Shown: positions 5,454 to 13,543, numbered from the stretch's first letter. The stretch: DNA of 16,487 nucleotides from CALSPH01 sp041690035 (GCA_041690035.1 JBDNFC010000012.1:1-16487); one strand, 5' to 3'. Numbers and translations are program-made. Notes: generated from the letters alone by a model not told the origin.

Positions 5454-6734
5454 TTATTGATTTAAGTGAATATGCTTTTTAAGTTCTACTTCTAAAATTT
5501 TAACTTTATCTACCTTGGTGATTGCATATTCCCATTGATTATCATAAAAAACATCTCCTTTTTGAGGGATTGATTCTTCTAAACTTACCACATATCCTGC
5601 AAGTGTTTCATAATCGCCTAAAGGAAAGTTAAATGCATAATTTTCATTCAAATAATCAATTTCTAACCTTCCCGATAAGAGGTAGTGATTATCATTAATT
5701 TTTTTTTCGATTAAATCATCTTTATCATACTCATCATCAATTTCTCCAAAAATCTCTTCGAGTATATCCTCTATAGTGATTATTCCAGCAGTGATACCAA
5801 ACTCATCCACCACCACAGCAATACTTTTTCGCTCCGCTATCAACTCTTTTAGCATACTATTTGCTAATTTAGATTCGTTGGTAACGGGAATAGAGATTAA
5901 TATAGACTTAATAGATTCAGGTTTTTTAAACATGTCTATTTGGTGCACATAGCCAATAATGTGGTCTATATCTTCTCTAAAAACTAAAATTTTAGAGTGG
6001 CCTTGTTCCAAAAATATTTTTAATAAATTGGCAATAGATTCATGCTCATCAATAGCAACTATTTCTGTTCTAGGTTGCATTACATCCCTCACTTTTAAAT
6101 GCCCAAAGCCAAGTGCATTTTTAAACATCATCGTATCGATTTCATGCTCATCTTCAATAATAGAGTTTTCTCCAGCACTTACAAAATGGTCTAAATCTGT
6201 TTTTGAAAATACAAAATCTGAAGGTTTATAGTCTTTTTTCAATATTTTTTGTATCACAAATTTGCTTATCTGGCCTACTAACCAAGATATTGGAAAAAGT
6301 AAATAATAAAAAAACTGAAATGGATATAGTAATAAAGTAAGAATATAATCTGGATTGATCCTAAATAGAACTTTAGGCAAATATTCTGCGGTAATTAACA
6401 CTATAAAAGTAGATATAATAGTAAGTGCTACTAGCTGTAGTGCAATAAAATTACCTCTAAATAGATAGTTGATGTTATCAGTGAGCAGCAGACCCATAAA
6501 TATTCCATACACAACAATTGCAATATTGTTACCAACTAAAATGGTGGTTAGAAACTGCGCAGGATTTTTAATGTATTTGCCCAAAAGTTTACCTTTTGCA
6601 GACCCTGTTTTACTTTTTAATTCTATGCGCAATTTATTGGCAGATAAAAAAGCTATTTCCATTCCAGAAAAGAAGGCAGAAAACAGCAGACTAAGCAAAA
6701 CAATAATTAAATAACTGACCTCGGGGTCGCCCAT
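5454..6734 (-). CDS. CNNM/CBS/CorC-HlyC family membrane protein (hemolysin family)
   Basis: A 426-aa inner-membrane protein with the standard three-part layout: an N-terminal CNNM/DUF21 domain with about four hydrophobic segments (residues ~7-30, 62-84, 97-117, 130-165), a CBS pair (~213-335) including VRDVMQPRTEIVAID and the hallmark DEFG..AGIITIEDILEEI (310-327), and a C-terminal CorC/HlyC transporter-associated domain (~345-422). Family members are linked to Mg2+ or other divalent-cation transport; the 'hemolysin' name is historical. The Bacteroidota gliding protein GldE belongs to the same superfamily, but I cannot separate the two without a profile search and see no other gld gene here, so no symbol is given. 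It is the first gene of a minus-strand operon with the 117-aa protein and GT2. Confidence 0.88.
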   Translation of the reverse strand: MGDPEVSYLIIVLLSLLFSAFFSGMEIAFLSANKLRIELKSKTGSAKGKLLGKYIKNPAQFLTTILVGNNIAIVVYGIFMGLLLTDNINYLFRGNFIALQLVALTIISTFIVLITAEYLPKVLFRINPDYILTLLLYPFQFFYYLLFPISWLVGQISKFVIQKILKKDYKPSDFVFSKTDLDHFVSAGENSIIEDEHEIDTMMFKNALGFGHLKVRDVMQPRTEIVAIDEHESIANLLKIFLEQGHSKILVFREDIDHIIGYVHQIDMFKKPESIKSILISIPVTNESKLANSMLKELIAERKSIAVVVDEFGITAGIITIEDILEEIFGEIDDEYDKDDLIEKKINDNHYLLSGRLEIDYLNENYAFNFPLGDYETLAGYVVSLEESIPQKGDVFYDNQWEYAITKVDKVKILEVELKKHIHLNQ

Positions 6735-6755
6735 AATGTTTCTTTTTTGAATTTA

Positions 6756-6763
6756 CAAAATTA
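6756..6763 (-). promoter_or_regulatory. Possible -7 box for the CNNM/CBS operon
   Basis: On the minus strand TAATTTTG (6763-6756) fits TAnnTTTG and ends 21 nt before the ATG at 6734, in the 59-bp gap after the DUF2520 gene. No well-spaced -33 TTG was found, so confidence is low. Confidence 0.3.
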
Positions 6764-6793
6764 CATTAATTTTTCAATTTAAGTAATACTAAA

Positions 6794-7552
6794 TTATTTT
6801 GCTGTTTTATTATTAGCTATTGCTTCTGTAAAAAAGGAATAAAGGGAATCCATTTCAACATCACTTTTTAGCAAATTTCGGTGTTTTTCAATTGTTTTTT
6901 TATCGCCACGGTTGGCTGGTCCTGTCTGCAGTGCAGCTAAGTTGCTGTTGCTATCAACAATTTGCTCAATGGTTTTATATATTAGTGGTTTCAATAATTC
7001 CATATCCATATTATTATTTTCTAGAAATTGGGCAATGTTGGTAAACAAGTAATGCACAAAATTATTACTAGCTGTAGCGGCTAAATGAAGAATCAAACGT
7101 TGTTCGCTATTCATTAAAACAGGCGCGCAACCTAAGTTTTCTGCCAATTTTTTTAATAGTGTAACATTTTGTTCATTATTCGCCTCTATGCATGTAGCAA
7201 AAGATTGTTCATCTTTCTTTGCAAGTGTCTGTAGTGGATAAAATACTCCATAATTATTACATTTACTAAGCACTTCTATTGATACTGAACCTGCACAATG
7301 TGCCACCAACATCTGCTTATGATTTATAAATTTTTCTGCTACTAAGGCAATTGCATCGTCAGAAATACATAGTAATAAAACACCTTTAAAATTTAGAGGA
7401 ATTTCATCAACTGAAATGTTATTAAAACGATGGGCTTGGTTTATTGCTTTTCTTGTAGCAATAAATATTAATTCGGATGAGTTACTTTTTTCAATGCGGT
7501 CAGCAAAATAAGAAGCAGTTTTTCCCCAACCAACAATGCCTATTTCTTGCAT
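6794..7552 (-). CDS. Rossmann-like/DUF2520 domain protein
   Basis: A 252-aa putative NAD(P)-binding protein. The N-terminus IGIVGWGKTASYFA (4-17) is a dinucleotide-binding GxGxxA turn. The C-terminal DUF2520 region shows HLAATASNNF (156-165), where pyrroline-5-carboxylate-reductase-like folds have a conserved helix, and the family signature TGPANRGD (210-217). The family resembles F420/NADP oxidoreductases and imine reductases, but no reaction has been settled that I know of. Its ATG overlaps the ccmF stop by one base (TAATG), so it is translated as the last gene of the ccm operon. It has no sequence feature specific to haem handling; the coupling may reflect shared expression only. Confidence 0.85.
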   Translation of the reverse strand: MQEIGIVGWGKTASYFADRIEKSNSSELIFIATRKAINQAHRFNNISVDEIPLNFKGVLLLCISDDAIALVAEKFINHKQMLVAHCAGSVSIEVLSKCNNYGVFYPLQTLAKKDEQSFATCIEANNEQNVTLLKKLAENLGCAPVLMNSEQRLILHLAATASNNFVHYLFTNIAQFLENNNMDMELLKPLIYKTIEQIVDSNSNLAALQTGPANRGDKKTIEKHRNLLKSDVEMDSLYSFFTEAIANNKTAK

Positions 7553-10053
7553 TACTTTTTGATCATTTTATTATCCTTTACTCTTCTTGCAATAGAAATA
7601 ATAAAGCCAATCATCATTACAATAGTGCCCAACCAAAGCAAATTTATCCATGGAAAAACGATGGCTTTTAATATAATATAATCTACTTTTGGCTGACGCT
7701 GCATGGTAGTAAATTCTAATAAAGGAGTGGATGTTTTATCTATTACGCTTAATTTTGAAAGCTCTATTTTTAATCCTTCTTCATCCAGTATCACAGGTTC
7801 TTTTTCTACCGCAGAATTATAGTCTGCAGAAGCGGCTAGTTTTTCTAAATCTAAAATAATGTTTGGATAAATTGTTTTTTCTTCATTAATTGTGGTTAGT
7901 TTTAAAACAGGTTTTATAGACACTAATTTTCCATCTGCAGAGCCTTCGTTAATTATATCTACCAACACCAATCTGTGTAAAGCATCTTTTGTAAAAAAAG
8001 TATCCCCTTTTTGGATATTATGTACCATTAAATCTTTCCATTCTTGAGTTTTATCTAATCCACTTTCGTGATTTACGTGCGTAAAAATATCTTTGCTCAG
8101 ATAGTGTCTGGTATCTGGATTAGACACCGGTCCTCCCATCTTTTCGTTACTTTGCATACTAGGCATTAATGTAAACTCTTCTTTAATTTCATTATTTTTA
8201 CCCAATTTTTTATACTCCACTATAAAATACTTGTTAGGTGCCATAAAAGAATCTCCAACATATTTAGCACTATATCCTGCTATTTTAACTGTTTTTCCCT
8301 TTTCTAACAAAATATTTTCTCTGTTAAATTCTATTGCTTTATTTCTATCTTCACCTTTCTTATCGTCTTCGCGCATGTAATTAGCTCCTGTATTGTTGTA
8401 TGAAATTACATTTTTATTTACAGAAGAAACCAATACCCCCAAAAGCATAAGTCCGAAACCAACATGCGCAATACTTGCGCCAGAAAAACTTATTTTGCCT
8501 TTAAGCTTTTTGACTATAAAAGTAAGGTTACCAGCAATGGCATAAATTGCAGAAAATAAGAACACCACATTTAGCATGCCTCTTATTTCAAATAAATAGA
8601 TAGCCAGAAGTGTGCAGGCTAGACTAATTACTAGTATTGTGGCAATATTGGTTTGCCACTCTTTTTTTGGAGTATCGCGGTAGTTAAAAAATTGGGTTGT
8701 ACCCATCAATAGCAGTATGACAAGCGCAAAAGGCATTTGCCATGAGTTGTAATAAGCCACAGGGTTTGCATGAGGCGCTATGTGAGTGCCAAATATTTTA
8801 TTATAAACGGGTATAGATGTAGCACCAATAATGTGTAATAATGAGAGCACAAGCACTAATGCACCAATAAACATCCAAAATTCGCGGCTTGCAAGTTTTT
8901 CCTCAGCAGATTTATTAGGATTAATTTTATTAGTAATTGCTTTATAAATATATATGCCATAGCCCAATGTAAAAAACAAGCCCAAAAATATCAATAATTG
9001 CCCGCTCAAACCAAGGTCTACAAAAGAATGCACTGACGAATCACCCAAAATGCCACTGCGTGTTAAAAAAGTAGCATACAATACCATAATGAAAGAGCTA
9101 ATAGCCAATAGCAATGACAAACCTATGTATGTTCCCCTAGCCTTGCTTATAAGTAATATATGCAGTGTTACTAACATTAAAACCCATGGCATTAGCGAAG
9201 CATTTTCTACTGGATCCCATGCCCAATAACCACCAAAACTAAGCGACTCATAGGCCCAGTAGCCACCCATCATAATACCCACACCCAACACCAATACTGT
9301 AATAAGTACATAAGGCAAAGAGGCAGTTATCCATTCTCTTGTTCTGTTTTTCCAAAGAGCAGCAATGGCATAAGCAAAAGGAATTACAGTGCAGGCAAAA
9401 CCACTAAAAAGTGTTGGTGGATGTATTACCATCCAATAATTTTGCAATAAAGGATTTAGTCCATTTCCGTCTTGTATTGCATGCAGATAATTAGCCTTAC
9501 CCACTTGCTGCATTACAGGTAAGTTTAATAAACTTGGGCTTTTTTCTCTTAATAGCTCAAAAGGGCTTGAACCAATAGCAAGCATAGTTTCTCCAATATT
9601 GAAATGAATACCTAAAAGCATACCAGACAATGAAAATTGAACAAGTGCTACGATACATAATACTTGTGGCTCCCAATCTTTTGCTTTTTTTAATAAAATC
9701 AAACACAATATTGCATTCCAAAAAATCCAAAGCAAAAAACTGCCCTCCTGACCTTCCCAGAAACAGCTTATCATATAATACCAAGGCAAATTACGGCTGC
9801 TGTGTTGCCAAGCATATTGATACTCAAACCAATGATTATAAATAATTACAAAAAGTATAACTATAATTGCAAACACAGCAACAATATGTGTTAATAAGAG
9901 GCTTCGTGCAATGGTTTTATATTGTGTATTGCGATCTGTGAGAAAATAAAAAATGGCTGCTCCCAAAGAGGCAAAACATGCCAAAACAACTGCGGCATGG
10001 CCTAAATTTCCAGCCCAAAGGTGCTCTCCTACAAAATGTATTGTTTCTTTCAT
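7552..10053 (-). CDS. ccmF: Cytochrome c haem lyase subunit CcmF
   Basis: An 833-aa polytopic membrane protein that, in cytochrome c maturation System I, takes haem from holo-CcmE and attaches it to apocytochrome c on the periplasmic side. Visible hallmarks are CFWEGQEGSFLLW (97-109), HPPTLFSGF (211-219, with ligand-type H211), and the WWD tryptophan-rich haem-binding loop GGYWAWDPVENASLMPW (274-290). About a dozen hydrophobic segments fill the first ~530 residues; a long hydrophilic segment (~540-800) precedes a final TM near 805-825. Proteobacterial CcmF is about 650 aa, so the late periplasmic part is enlarged. The ATG overlaps the ccmE stop by 4 nt (ATGA), and the stop overlaps the DUF2520 start. 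Confidence 0.95.
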   Translation of the reverse strand: MKETIHFVGEHLWAGNLGHAAVVLACFASLGAAIFYFLTDRNTQYKTIARSLLLTHIVAVFAIIVILFVIIYNHWFEYQYAWQHSSRNLPWYYMISCFWEGQEGSFLLWIFWNAILCLILLKKAKDWEPQVLCIVALVQFSLSGMLLGIHFNIGETMLAIGSSPFELLREKSPSLLNLPVMQQVGKANYLHAIQDGNGLNPLLQNYWMVIHPPTLFSGFACTVIPFAYAIAALWKNRTREWITASLPYVLITVLVLGVGIMMGGYWAYESLSFGGYWAWDPVENASLMPWVLMLVTLHILLISKARGTYIGLSLLLAISSFIMVLYATFLTRSGILGDSSVHSFVDLGLSGQLLIFLGLFFTLGYGIYIYKAITNKINPNKSAEEKLASREFWMFIGALVLVLSLLHIIGATSIPVYNKIFGTHIAPHANPVAYYNSWQMPFALVILLLMGTTQFFNYRDTPKKEWQTNIATILVISLACTLLAIYLFEIRGMLNVVFLFSAIYAIAGNLTFIVKKLKGKISFSGASIAHVGFGLMLLGVLVSSVNKNVISYNNTGANYMREDDKKGEDRNKAIEFNRENILLEKGKTVKIAGYSAKYVGDSFMAPNKYFIVEYKKLGKNNEIKEEFTLMPSMQSNEKMGGPVSNPDTRHYLSKDIFTHVNHESGLDKTQEWKDLMVHNIQKGDTFFTKDALHRLVLVDIINEGSADGKLVSIKPVLKLTTINEEKTIYPNIILDLEKLAASADYNSAVEKEPVILDEEGLKIELSKLSVIDKTSTPLLEFTTMQRQPKVDYIILKAIVFPWINLLWLGTIVMMIGFIISIARRVKDNKMIKK

Positions 10054-10457
10054 GGAGTGACAGATAATGATTGAGGGGTTTCGTTATATTTTGATGGGCA
10101 TTTGCTCAATATCTGACTTGCTTCAAAATAATCGTTTTTATACTTTCCTATGAGCACAATGCGTTCTGTTTTCTCAATATCTTGTGGTTTGGAATTATAA
10201 TATATCACTTTAGAAAGATTGCCAAGGGTATCATTAACAAAAAACTCAAACTTATTGGCATCAATCTGAGGTTCATAAACCATTGGCATTTTTTTATTTA
10301 AACTGCCAACGACATGAAATTCTTTCTCGGGGTTTGATTTGGCCATTTGTTTAGCGGTATCAAAAGTTATGTATTTACTCGTATTTCCATACAAGGAGGC
10401 TACCACGGCAATTCCTACACCTAAAAATGCAATTATTACGATATATATATTTTTCAT
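10050..10457 (-). CDS. ccmE: Haem chaperone CcmE, CxxxY variant
   Basis: A 135-aa membrane-anchored periplasmic haem chaperone. It has one N-terminal TM (about 4-22) and an OB-fold domain containing FHVVGSL (47-53), FEFFVND (70-76) and VLIGKYKNDYFEASQILSKC (101-120). In most System I bacteria haem is bound covalently by His in HxxxY; here the equivalent motif is C120-P-S-K-Y124, the CxxxY form described for archaea and some bacteria as a variant System I. The ATG at 10457 (MKNIYIVII) is preferred to an upstream alternative at 10514, which would add a basic 19-residue tail lying inside ccmD. It overlaps ccmD by 4 nt and ccmF by 4 nt, so the three are translationally coupled. Confidence 0.9.
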   Translation of the reverse strand: MKNIYIVIIAFLGVGIAVVASLYGNTSKYITFDTAKQMAKSNPEKEFHVVGSLNKKMPMVYEPQIDANKFEFFVNDTLGNLSKVIYYNSKPQDIEKTERIVLIGKYKNDYFEASQILSKCPSKYNETPQSLSVTP

Positions 10458-10609
10458 TTTTTTAATTCTTTTTCTTGAGACTTTTCTATCTTTTTTAGCC
10501 GCACATCTAACCAAATAAGGTATAATATGATTAGTAAAAAAATAGCTATCACAACGGCTATAGTAGCATAATATTTATTTGCGGAGCGCAATAATTCTTG
10601 AAAATTCAT
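10454..10609 (-). CDS. ccmD: CcmD-like small membrane protein, 51 aa
   Basis: A short gene between ccmC and ccmE, read directly from the minus strand: ATG at 10609, TGA at 10456-10454. The 51-aa product begins MNFQELLRSANKYYATIAVV, has a single TM (about 14-34), then a juxtamembrane LDVRLKKIEK and a charged Lys/Glu-rich tail. This single-TM plus basic-tail layout in the ccmC-ccmE gap is the CcmD pattern; CcmD helps release haem-loaded CcmE from the CcmABC complex. It starts 6 nt after the ccmC stop and overlaps ccmE by 4 nt (ATGA). Identification rests on position and topology more than on residue conservation, which is low in this family. Confidence 0.82.
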   Translation of the reverse strand: MNFQELLRSANKYYATIAVVIAIFLLIILYLIWLDVRLKKIEKSQEKELKK

Positions 10610-10615
10610 TTGTTT

Positions 10616-11293
10616 TTAATTCAACAGTTGTTTAGTTATATTGTTTAAAATGCTTAATTGCCTTTTTCTCAAAGTTACTATCCAATAAAATAGTATGCCC
10701 CAGCCTAAAATGGCAGGGTAAAATACTATTCTAAGATCTTTGGCTATAGCGTTATAATTTGTAAAAGCTACCGTATCACCGCTACCTGGATGCAGGCTAA
10801 TGCTAGCCAATTTTGGCATTACATATATAAAAGCCATAAATATTGGAAAAACAAATATGGCATATATACTGCTTATTTTTGCTTTTTGACTTTCTTCTGC
10901 AGCAGCTCTAAGCACAAATAATGCGCCATACATTAACATGCCTATTGCCACACCATCTAATTTTGGGTCTTTTGGCCAAAACATACCCCAAGTGGCTCTT
11001 GCCCAAAGTCCACCTGTTATGCAACCGCAAATGCCTAGTAACATTCCAATTTCCATAAAACTTTGTGCCCAAAAATCATATGCTAAATCCCTCTTTTTTA
11101 AATATAATATGCTAAATATTGCAGCTATAAACATAAAAGCTATCATTACAAACCACATTGGTACATGATAAAATAAATTCCTTATACTTTGCTCTACTAT
11201 GTCGACTTGTGGCACAGGTGTGGTTAGCCCCTTTATAATTGCATAAAGCATTAATAGAATTCCTACAATTTTCCACCACCACTGCTTATACAT
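10616..11293 (-). CDS. ccmC: Haem-handling protein CcmC (CcsA/CcmC family)
   Basis: A 225-aa membrane protein with about six TM segments that presents haem to CcmE during cytochrome c maturation. Family features are FYHVPMW (41-47) with putative haem-ligand H43, the tryptophan-rich loop GGLWARATWGMFWPKDPKL (94-112, the WWD-type site) and the second ligand-type His in SISLHPGSG (164-172, H168). Length is close to that of other CcmC proteins. The loop form WARATWG..W is the version I associate with Bacteroidota rather than the enterobacterial WGTWWVWD. It is the first gene of the operon ccmC-ccmD-ccmE-ccmF-DUF2520; the export genes ccmA and ccmB are not adjacent upstream, where an OsmC gene lies. 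Confidence 0.92.
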   Translation of the reverse strand: MYKQWWWKIVGILLMLYAIIKGLTTPVPQVDIVEQSIRNLFYHVPMWFVMIAFMFIAAIFSILYLKKRDLAYDFWAQSFMEIGMLLGICGCITGGLWARATWGMFWPKDPKLDGVAIGMLMYGALFVLRAAAEESQKAKISSIYAIFVFPIFMAFIYVMPKLASISLHPGSGDTVAFTNYNAIAKDLRIVFYPAILGWGILFYWIVTLRKRQLSILNNITKQLLN

Positions 11294-11297
11294 GCCG

Positions 11298-11327
11298 CAA
11301 AGATAAAATTAATGTAGGACTTCACAA
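11298..11327 (-). promoter_or_regulatory. Bacteroidota-type promoter for the ccm operon
   Basis: On the minus strand, TTG (11327-11325) is followed after 19 bp by TATCTTTG (11305-11298), a full match to TTG, 17-23 bp, TAnnTTTG. Only CGGC separates the box from the ccmC ATG (11293), so transcription should start at or next to the A of the start codon, giving a leaderless or nearly leaderless mRNA. Confidence 0.6.
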
Positions 11328-11395
11328 TAGTTAGTTTTGTTTTATCATACTAATTTTGTGTCCTTATGTTTTATTATCCAATTTAACCAATCTTT

Positions 11396-11815
11396 TTAAT
11401 AATTATGTTCAAAATGAAATGTAATATTTTGCTCAATATCTGGATGAAGGCTATGCGCCACCGGACAAGATTTTGCAGCTTGAAAAAGTTTTTGTGATTC
11501 AAGTTCTGATAGCTCCTCGCTCATTTGTAAAAAATAATCAACATTTATTCTCACAATTCTTCTAGGATTAACCCCCATTATTTTTTCTACTTCTGCCCTT
11601 GCCACTATAAATTCATAAGGCTTGTGTTGCAGGTAGATACCCATAATAGTTAATCCACACATTGCCAATGATGTAGCACAACAATCTGTAGGCGAAAAAG
11701 CTTCACCCTTGCCCATATTGTCAATTGGTGCATCGCTTATGATAACGTGATTGCTAGCAATATGTGTAGCTTCAGTTCTTAGGTTTTTTTTATAGTTTAC
11801 AATAGATGTAATCAT
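11396..11815 (-). CDS. OsmC family peroxidase
   Basis: A 139-aa OsmC/Ohr-fold protein expected to reduce organic hydroperoxides using paired cysteines. The peroxidatic-type Cys lies in FSPTDCCATSLAMC (40-53, C53) and the second in KSCPVAHSLHPDI (115-127, C117); both positions match the family. The SPTD..A.SLA.C pattern is the OsmC-like type (YhfA/OsmC) rather than classical Ohr. An additional CC pair (45-46) precedes C53. Monocistronic by position: it is divergent from the barrel gene and about 100 bp upstream of ccmC on the same strand. A TAnnTTTG box in the adjacent palindrome is 25 nt from its ATG. Confidence 0.9.
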   Translation of the reverse strand: MITSIVNYKKNLRTEATHIASNHVIISDAPIDNMGKGEAFSPTDCCATSLAMCGLTIMGIYLQHKPYEFIVARAEVEKIMGVNPRRIVRINVDYFLQMSEELSELESQKLFQAAKSCPVAHSLHPDIEQNITFHFEHNY

Positions 11816-11831
11816 AGCTATTTTTTTTTAC

Positions 11832-11849
11832 TTACCTTTGCAAAGGTAA
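11832..11849. promoter_or_regulatory. Perfect 18-bp palindrome carrying opposed -7 boxes
   Basis: TTACCTTTGCAAAGGTAA is a perfect palindrome in the 33-bp gap between divergent genes. It contains TACCTTTG on the plus strand (11833-11840) and the same TACCTTTG on the minus strand (11848-11841), each matching the TAnnTTTG core. The plus-strand box ends 8 nt before the barrel gene ATG (11849), whose first base is inside the palindrome. The minus-strand box ends 25 nt before the OsmC ATG (11815). No clear -33 TTG is seen for either side. It could also be a repressor operator; the double-promoter reading is inference. Confidence 0.5.
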
Positions 11850-12571
11850 TGTTAAAAAAGTCTTTTTTTATTTTGTTAGGCTTAGTCATTAGCAATCAAG
11901 GGTTATTTGCTTTGCAAAGTTTAGATTATCACCAACATCGAACCTTTGGTATTAAATTGCACAGTGGTGGATGGGGCATAAATTACGGCTATTTTATGCC
12001 CAAAAAGAATAAAGGTGGACACTATATTTATGCTGGATATATGAATCAAAAATATATAAATGAAAAAAAAGATAGTAGAGAATTACAAAATGCAAGGATG
12101 GTTATTAATAAAATAAACAATCTCTATTTTTTTAAAATTGGCTATGGACAAATCCATCCCATATTTGACAGAGACAATAGATCTAGTGTGGGATTATCTG
12201 CCATGTGGAATATTGGCCCAATGCTTGCCATTTATAAACCAATTTATATTATATATTCTAATACAGTTGATACTAATTTTAAAACAGAAGATATAGCAAG
12301 ATATAACCCCGCAATACATAGCCCTAGAAATATAGTTGATAAATCAAGATTTTGGGAAGGTGCAGAGCAAAGTAAAATAAAAATTGGCTTGCATTTAAAA
12401 GCAAGTCTTAGATTTGATTGGGGTGCTTATGAAAGTAATTTTAAAGGAATAGAAACTGGTTTTAATGTTCAATATATCCCTAATGGCGAAACAATAATTT
12501 ATTCTTTTAAACCAAGAAATGTGTATACAAACTTTTTTGCCACCATTACCTTTGGCCGAATAACTGACTAA
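11849..12571 (+). CDS. Predicted outer-membrane beta-barrel-like protein
   Basis: A 240-aa exported protein. Residues 1-21 form a signal peptide (MLKKSFF, hydrophobic core, LFA cleavage site) with no lipobox Cys. The mature part alternates aromatic and polar residues in barrel-like strands, for example WGINYGYFM, HYIYAGYMNQKY, LYFFKIGYGQIHP, and ends in a strand-like NVYTNFFATITFGRITD. From memory, a barrel-like protein with a similar KIGYG / GP.L...KP pattern often sits just upstream of lipA in Bacteroidota; its function is unknown to me. lipA starts 10 nt after its stop, so the two are probably co-transcribed. The ATG at 11849 opens a proper signal peptide and lies almost on top of the promoter palindrome. 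Confidence 0.75.
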   Translation: MLKKSFFILLGLVISNQGLFALQSLDYHQHRTFGIKLHSGGWGINYGYFMPKKNKGGHYIYAGYMNQKYINEKKDSRELQNARMVINKINNLYFFKIGYGQIHPIFDRDNRSSVGLSAMWNIGPMLAIYKPIYIIYSNTVDTNFKTEDIARYNPAIHSPRNIVDKSRFWEGAEQSKIKIGLHLKASLRFDWGAYESNFKGIETGFNVQYIPNGETIIYSFKPRNVYTNFFATITFGRITD

Positions 12572-12581
12572 AAAAAAATAA

Positions 12582-13451
12582 GTGATAGAACTTCCTATAA
12601 TAACAGCTAAGCCAAAAAGAGTAAAGCCAGATTGGTTAAAAATAGAATTGCCAACAGGTGCAAATTATACCCATGTAAGACAATTGGTAGACAACTATAA
12701 ATTACATACCATTTGCGAAAGTGGTAAATGCCCAAATAAAGGAGAATGTTGGGGTGCAGGCACTGCCACTTTTATGATACTTGGCAATACTTGTACAAGA
12801 AGTTGCTCTTTTTGCGCAGTTGCCACAGGTAGGCCAGAAAGTTATGATTTAGACGAACCACAACGTGTGGCAAAAGCAATTCAATTAATGGAGGTAAAAC
12901 ATGCAGTTATCACCTCTGTAAATAGAGATGAATTAAAAGATAAAGGTGCAATTGTATGGGCAGAAACCATAAAGTTAATTAAGCTACTAAATCCTCAAAC
13001 TACCATAGAAACACTGATACCAGATTTTAAAGCTAATTGGGATTTACTTTATCAAGTAATTGATGAAAAACCTGAAGTGGTTTCTCATAATATGGAAACT
13101 GTGGAGCGTCTTTATAGAATAGTGAGGCCTCAGGCAAAGTATGACCGCAGCTTATTGCAAATAAAATTGACCAAAGAAAGAGGAAGAAGAACAAAAAGTG
13201 GCGTAATGCTTGGATTGGGAGAAACTTATGATGAGGTGATTAAGATAATGGAAGACCTTGTATCACATGGATGTGATGTGCTAACACTTGGTCAGTATTT
13301 ACAACCAACAAAAAATCACCTTGCTGTAAAAGAGTATATTCATCCCGATATATTTGCTCAATATAAGGATGAAGGATTAAAACGAGGCTTTAATTTTGTA
13401 GAAAGTGGCCCTTTAGTACGCTCTAGCTATCATGCAGAGCGACACATATAA
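12582..13451 (+). CDS. lipA: Lipoyl synthase LipA
   Basis: A 289-aa radical SAM enzyme that inserts two sulfur atoms into protein-bound octanoyl groups to make lipoyl cofactor for 2-oxoacid dehydrogenases and the glycine cleavage system. Both iron-sulfur sites are complete: auxiliary cluster ligands C45, C50 and C56 (CESGKCPNKGECW) and the radical SAM CxxxCxxC at C71, C75, C78 (CTRSCSFC). The C-terminal RSSYHA (280-285) supplies the conserved Ser ligand. Length matches the family. The start is GTG (12582); the conserved family N-terminus begins almost at once, no better ATG is available, and the leader is A-rich (AAAAAAAATAA) as expected in Bacteroidota. LipB is not in the window. Confidence 0.96.
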   Translation: MIELPIITAKPKRVKPDWLKIELPTGANYTHVRQLVDNYKLHTICESGKCPNKGECWGAGTATFMILGNTCTRSCSFCAVATGRPESYDLDEPQRVAKAIQLMEVKHAVITSVNRDELKDKGAIVWAETIKLIKLLNPQTTIETLIPDFKANWDLLYQVIDEKPEVVSHNMETVERLYRIVRPQAKYDRSLLQIKLTKERGRRTKSGVMLGLGETYDEVIKIMEDLVSHGCDVLTLGQYLQPTKNHLAVKEYIHPDIFAQYKDEGLKRGFNFVESGPLVRSSYHAERHI

Positions 13452-13473
13452 AGTATGATTTATGATTTTTATG

Positions 13474-13501
13474 TATGATTTTCAGCCTTTTGTAAATCAT
13501 A
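13474..13501 (+). terminator. Possible stem-loop after lipA
   Basis: TATGATTT (13474-13481) and AAATCATA (13494-13501) form a perfect 8-bp stem with a 12-nt loop, 23 bp after the lipA stop. There is no uridine run after the stem, so it is not a classical intrinsic terminator; it may be a 3'-end structure. It is preceded by two more TATGATTT-like copies (from 13455). Confidence 0.35.
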
Positions 13502-13543
13502 TTGCTACATTTATAAAAAACAACCAAACTTTTTATAATAAAT

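Noticed and set aside
5454..6734. Naming the CNNM/CBS protein GldE
   Set aside because: The same domain layout occurs in general hemolysin/CorC proteins, no other gliding gene is present in the window, and a GldE-specific profile could not be run.
10458..10514. Longer CcmE start at 10514
   Set aside because: It would add a basic tail that is really the ccmD 3' region in another frame; the ATG at 10457 opens the TM anchor directly and gives the ATGA overlap typical of this operon.
11294..11395. Small RNA or gene in the gap between OsmC and ccmC
   Set aside because: The gap is about 100 bp, holds a well-formed ccm promoter, and shows no other structure.
12547..12554. TACCTTTG as a separate lipA promoter
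   Set aside because: It falls in codons of the barrel gene C-terminus and has no TTG at 17-23 bp upstream; co-transcription across the 10-nt gap is simpler.
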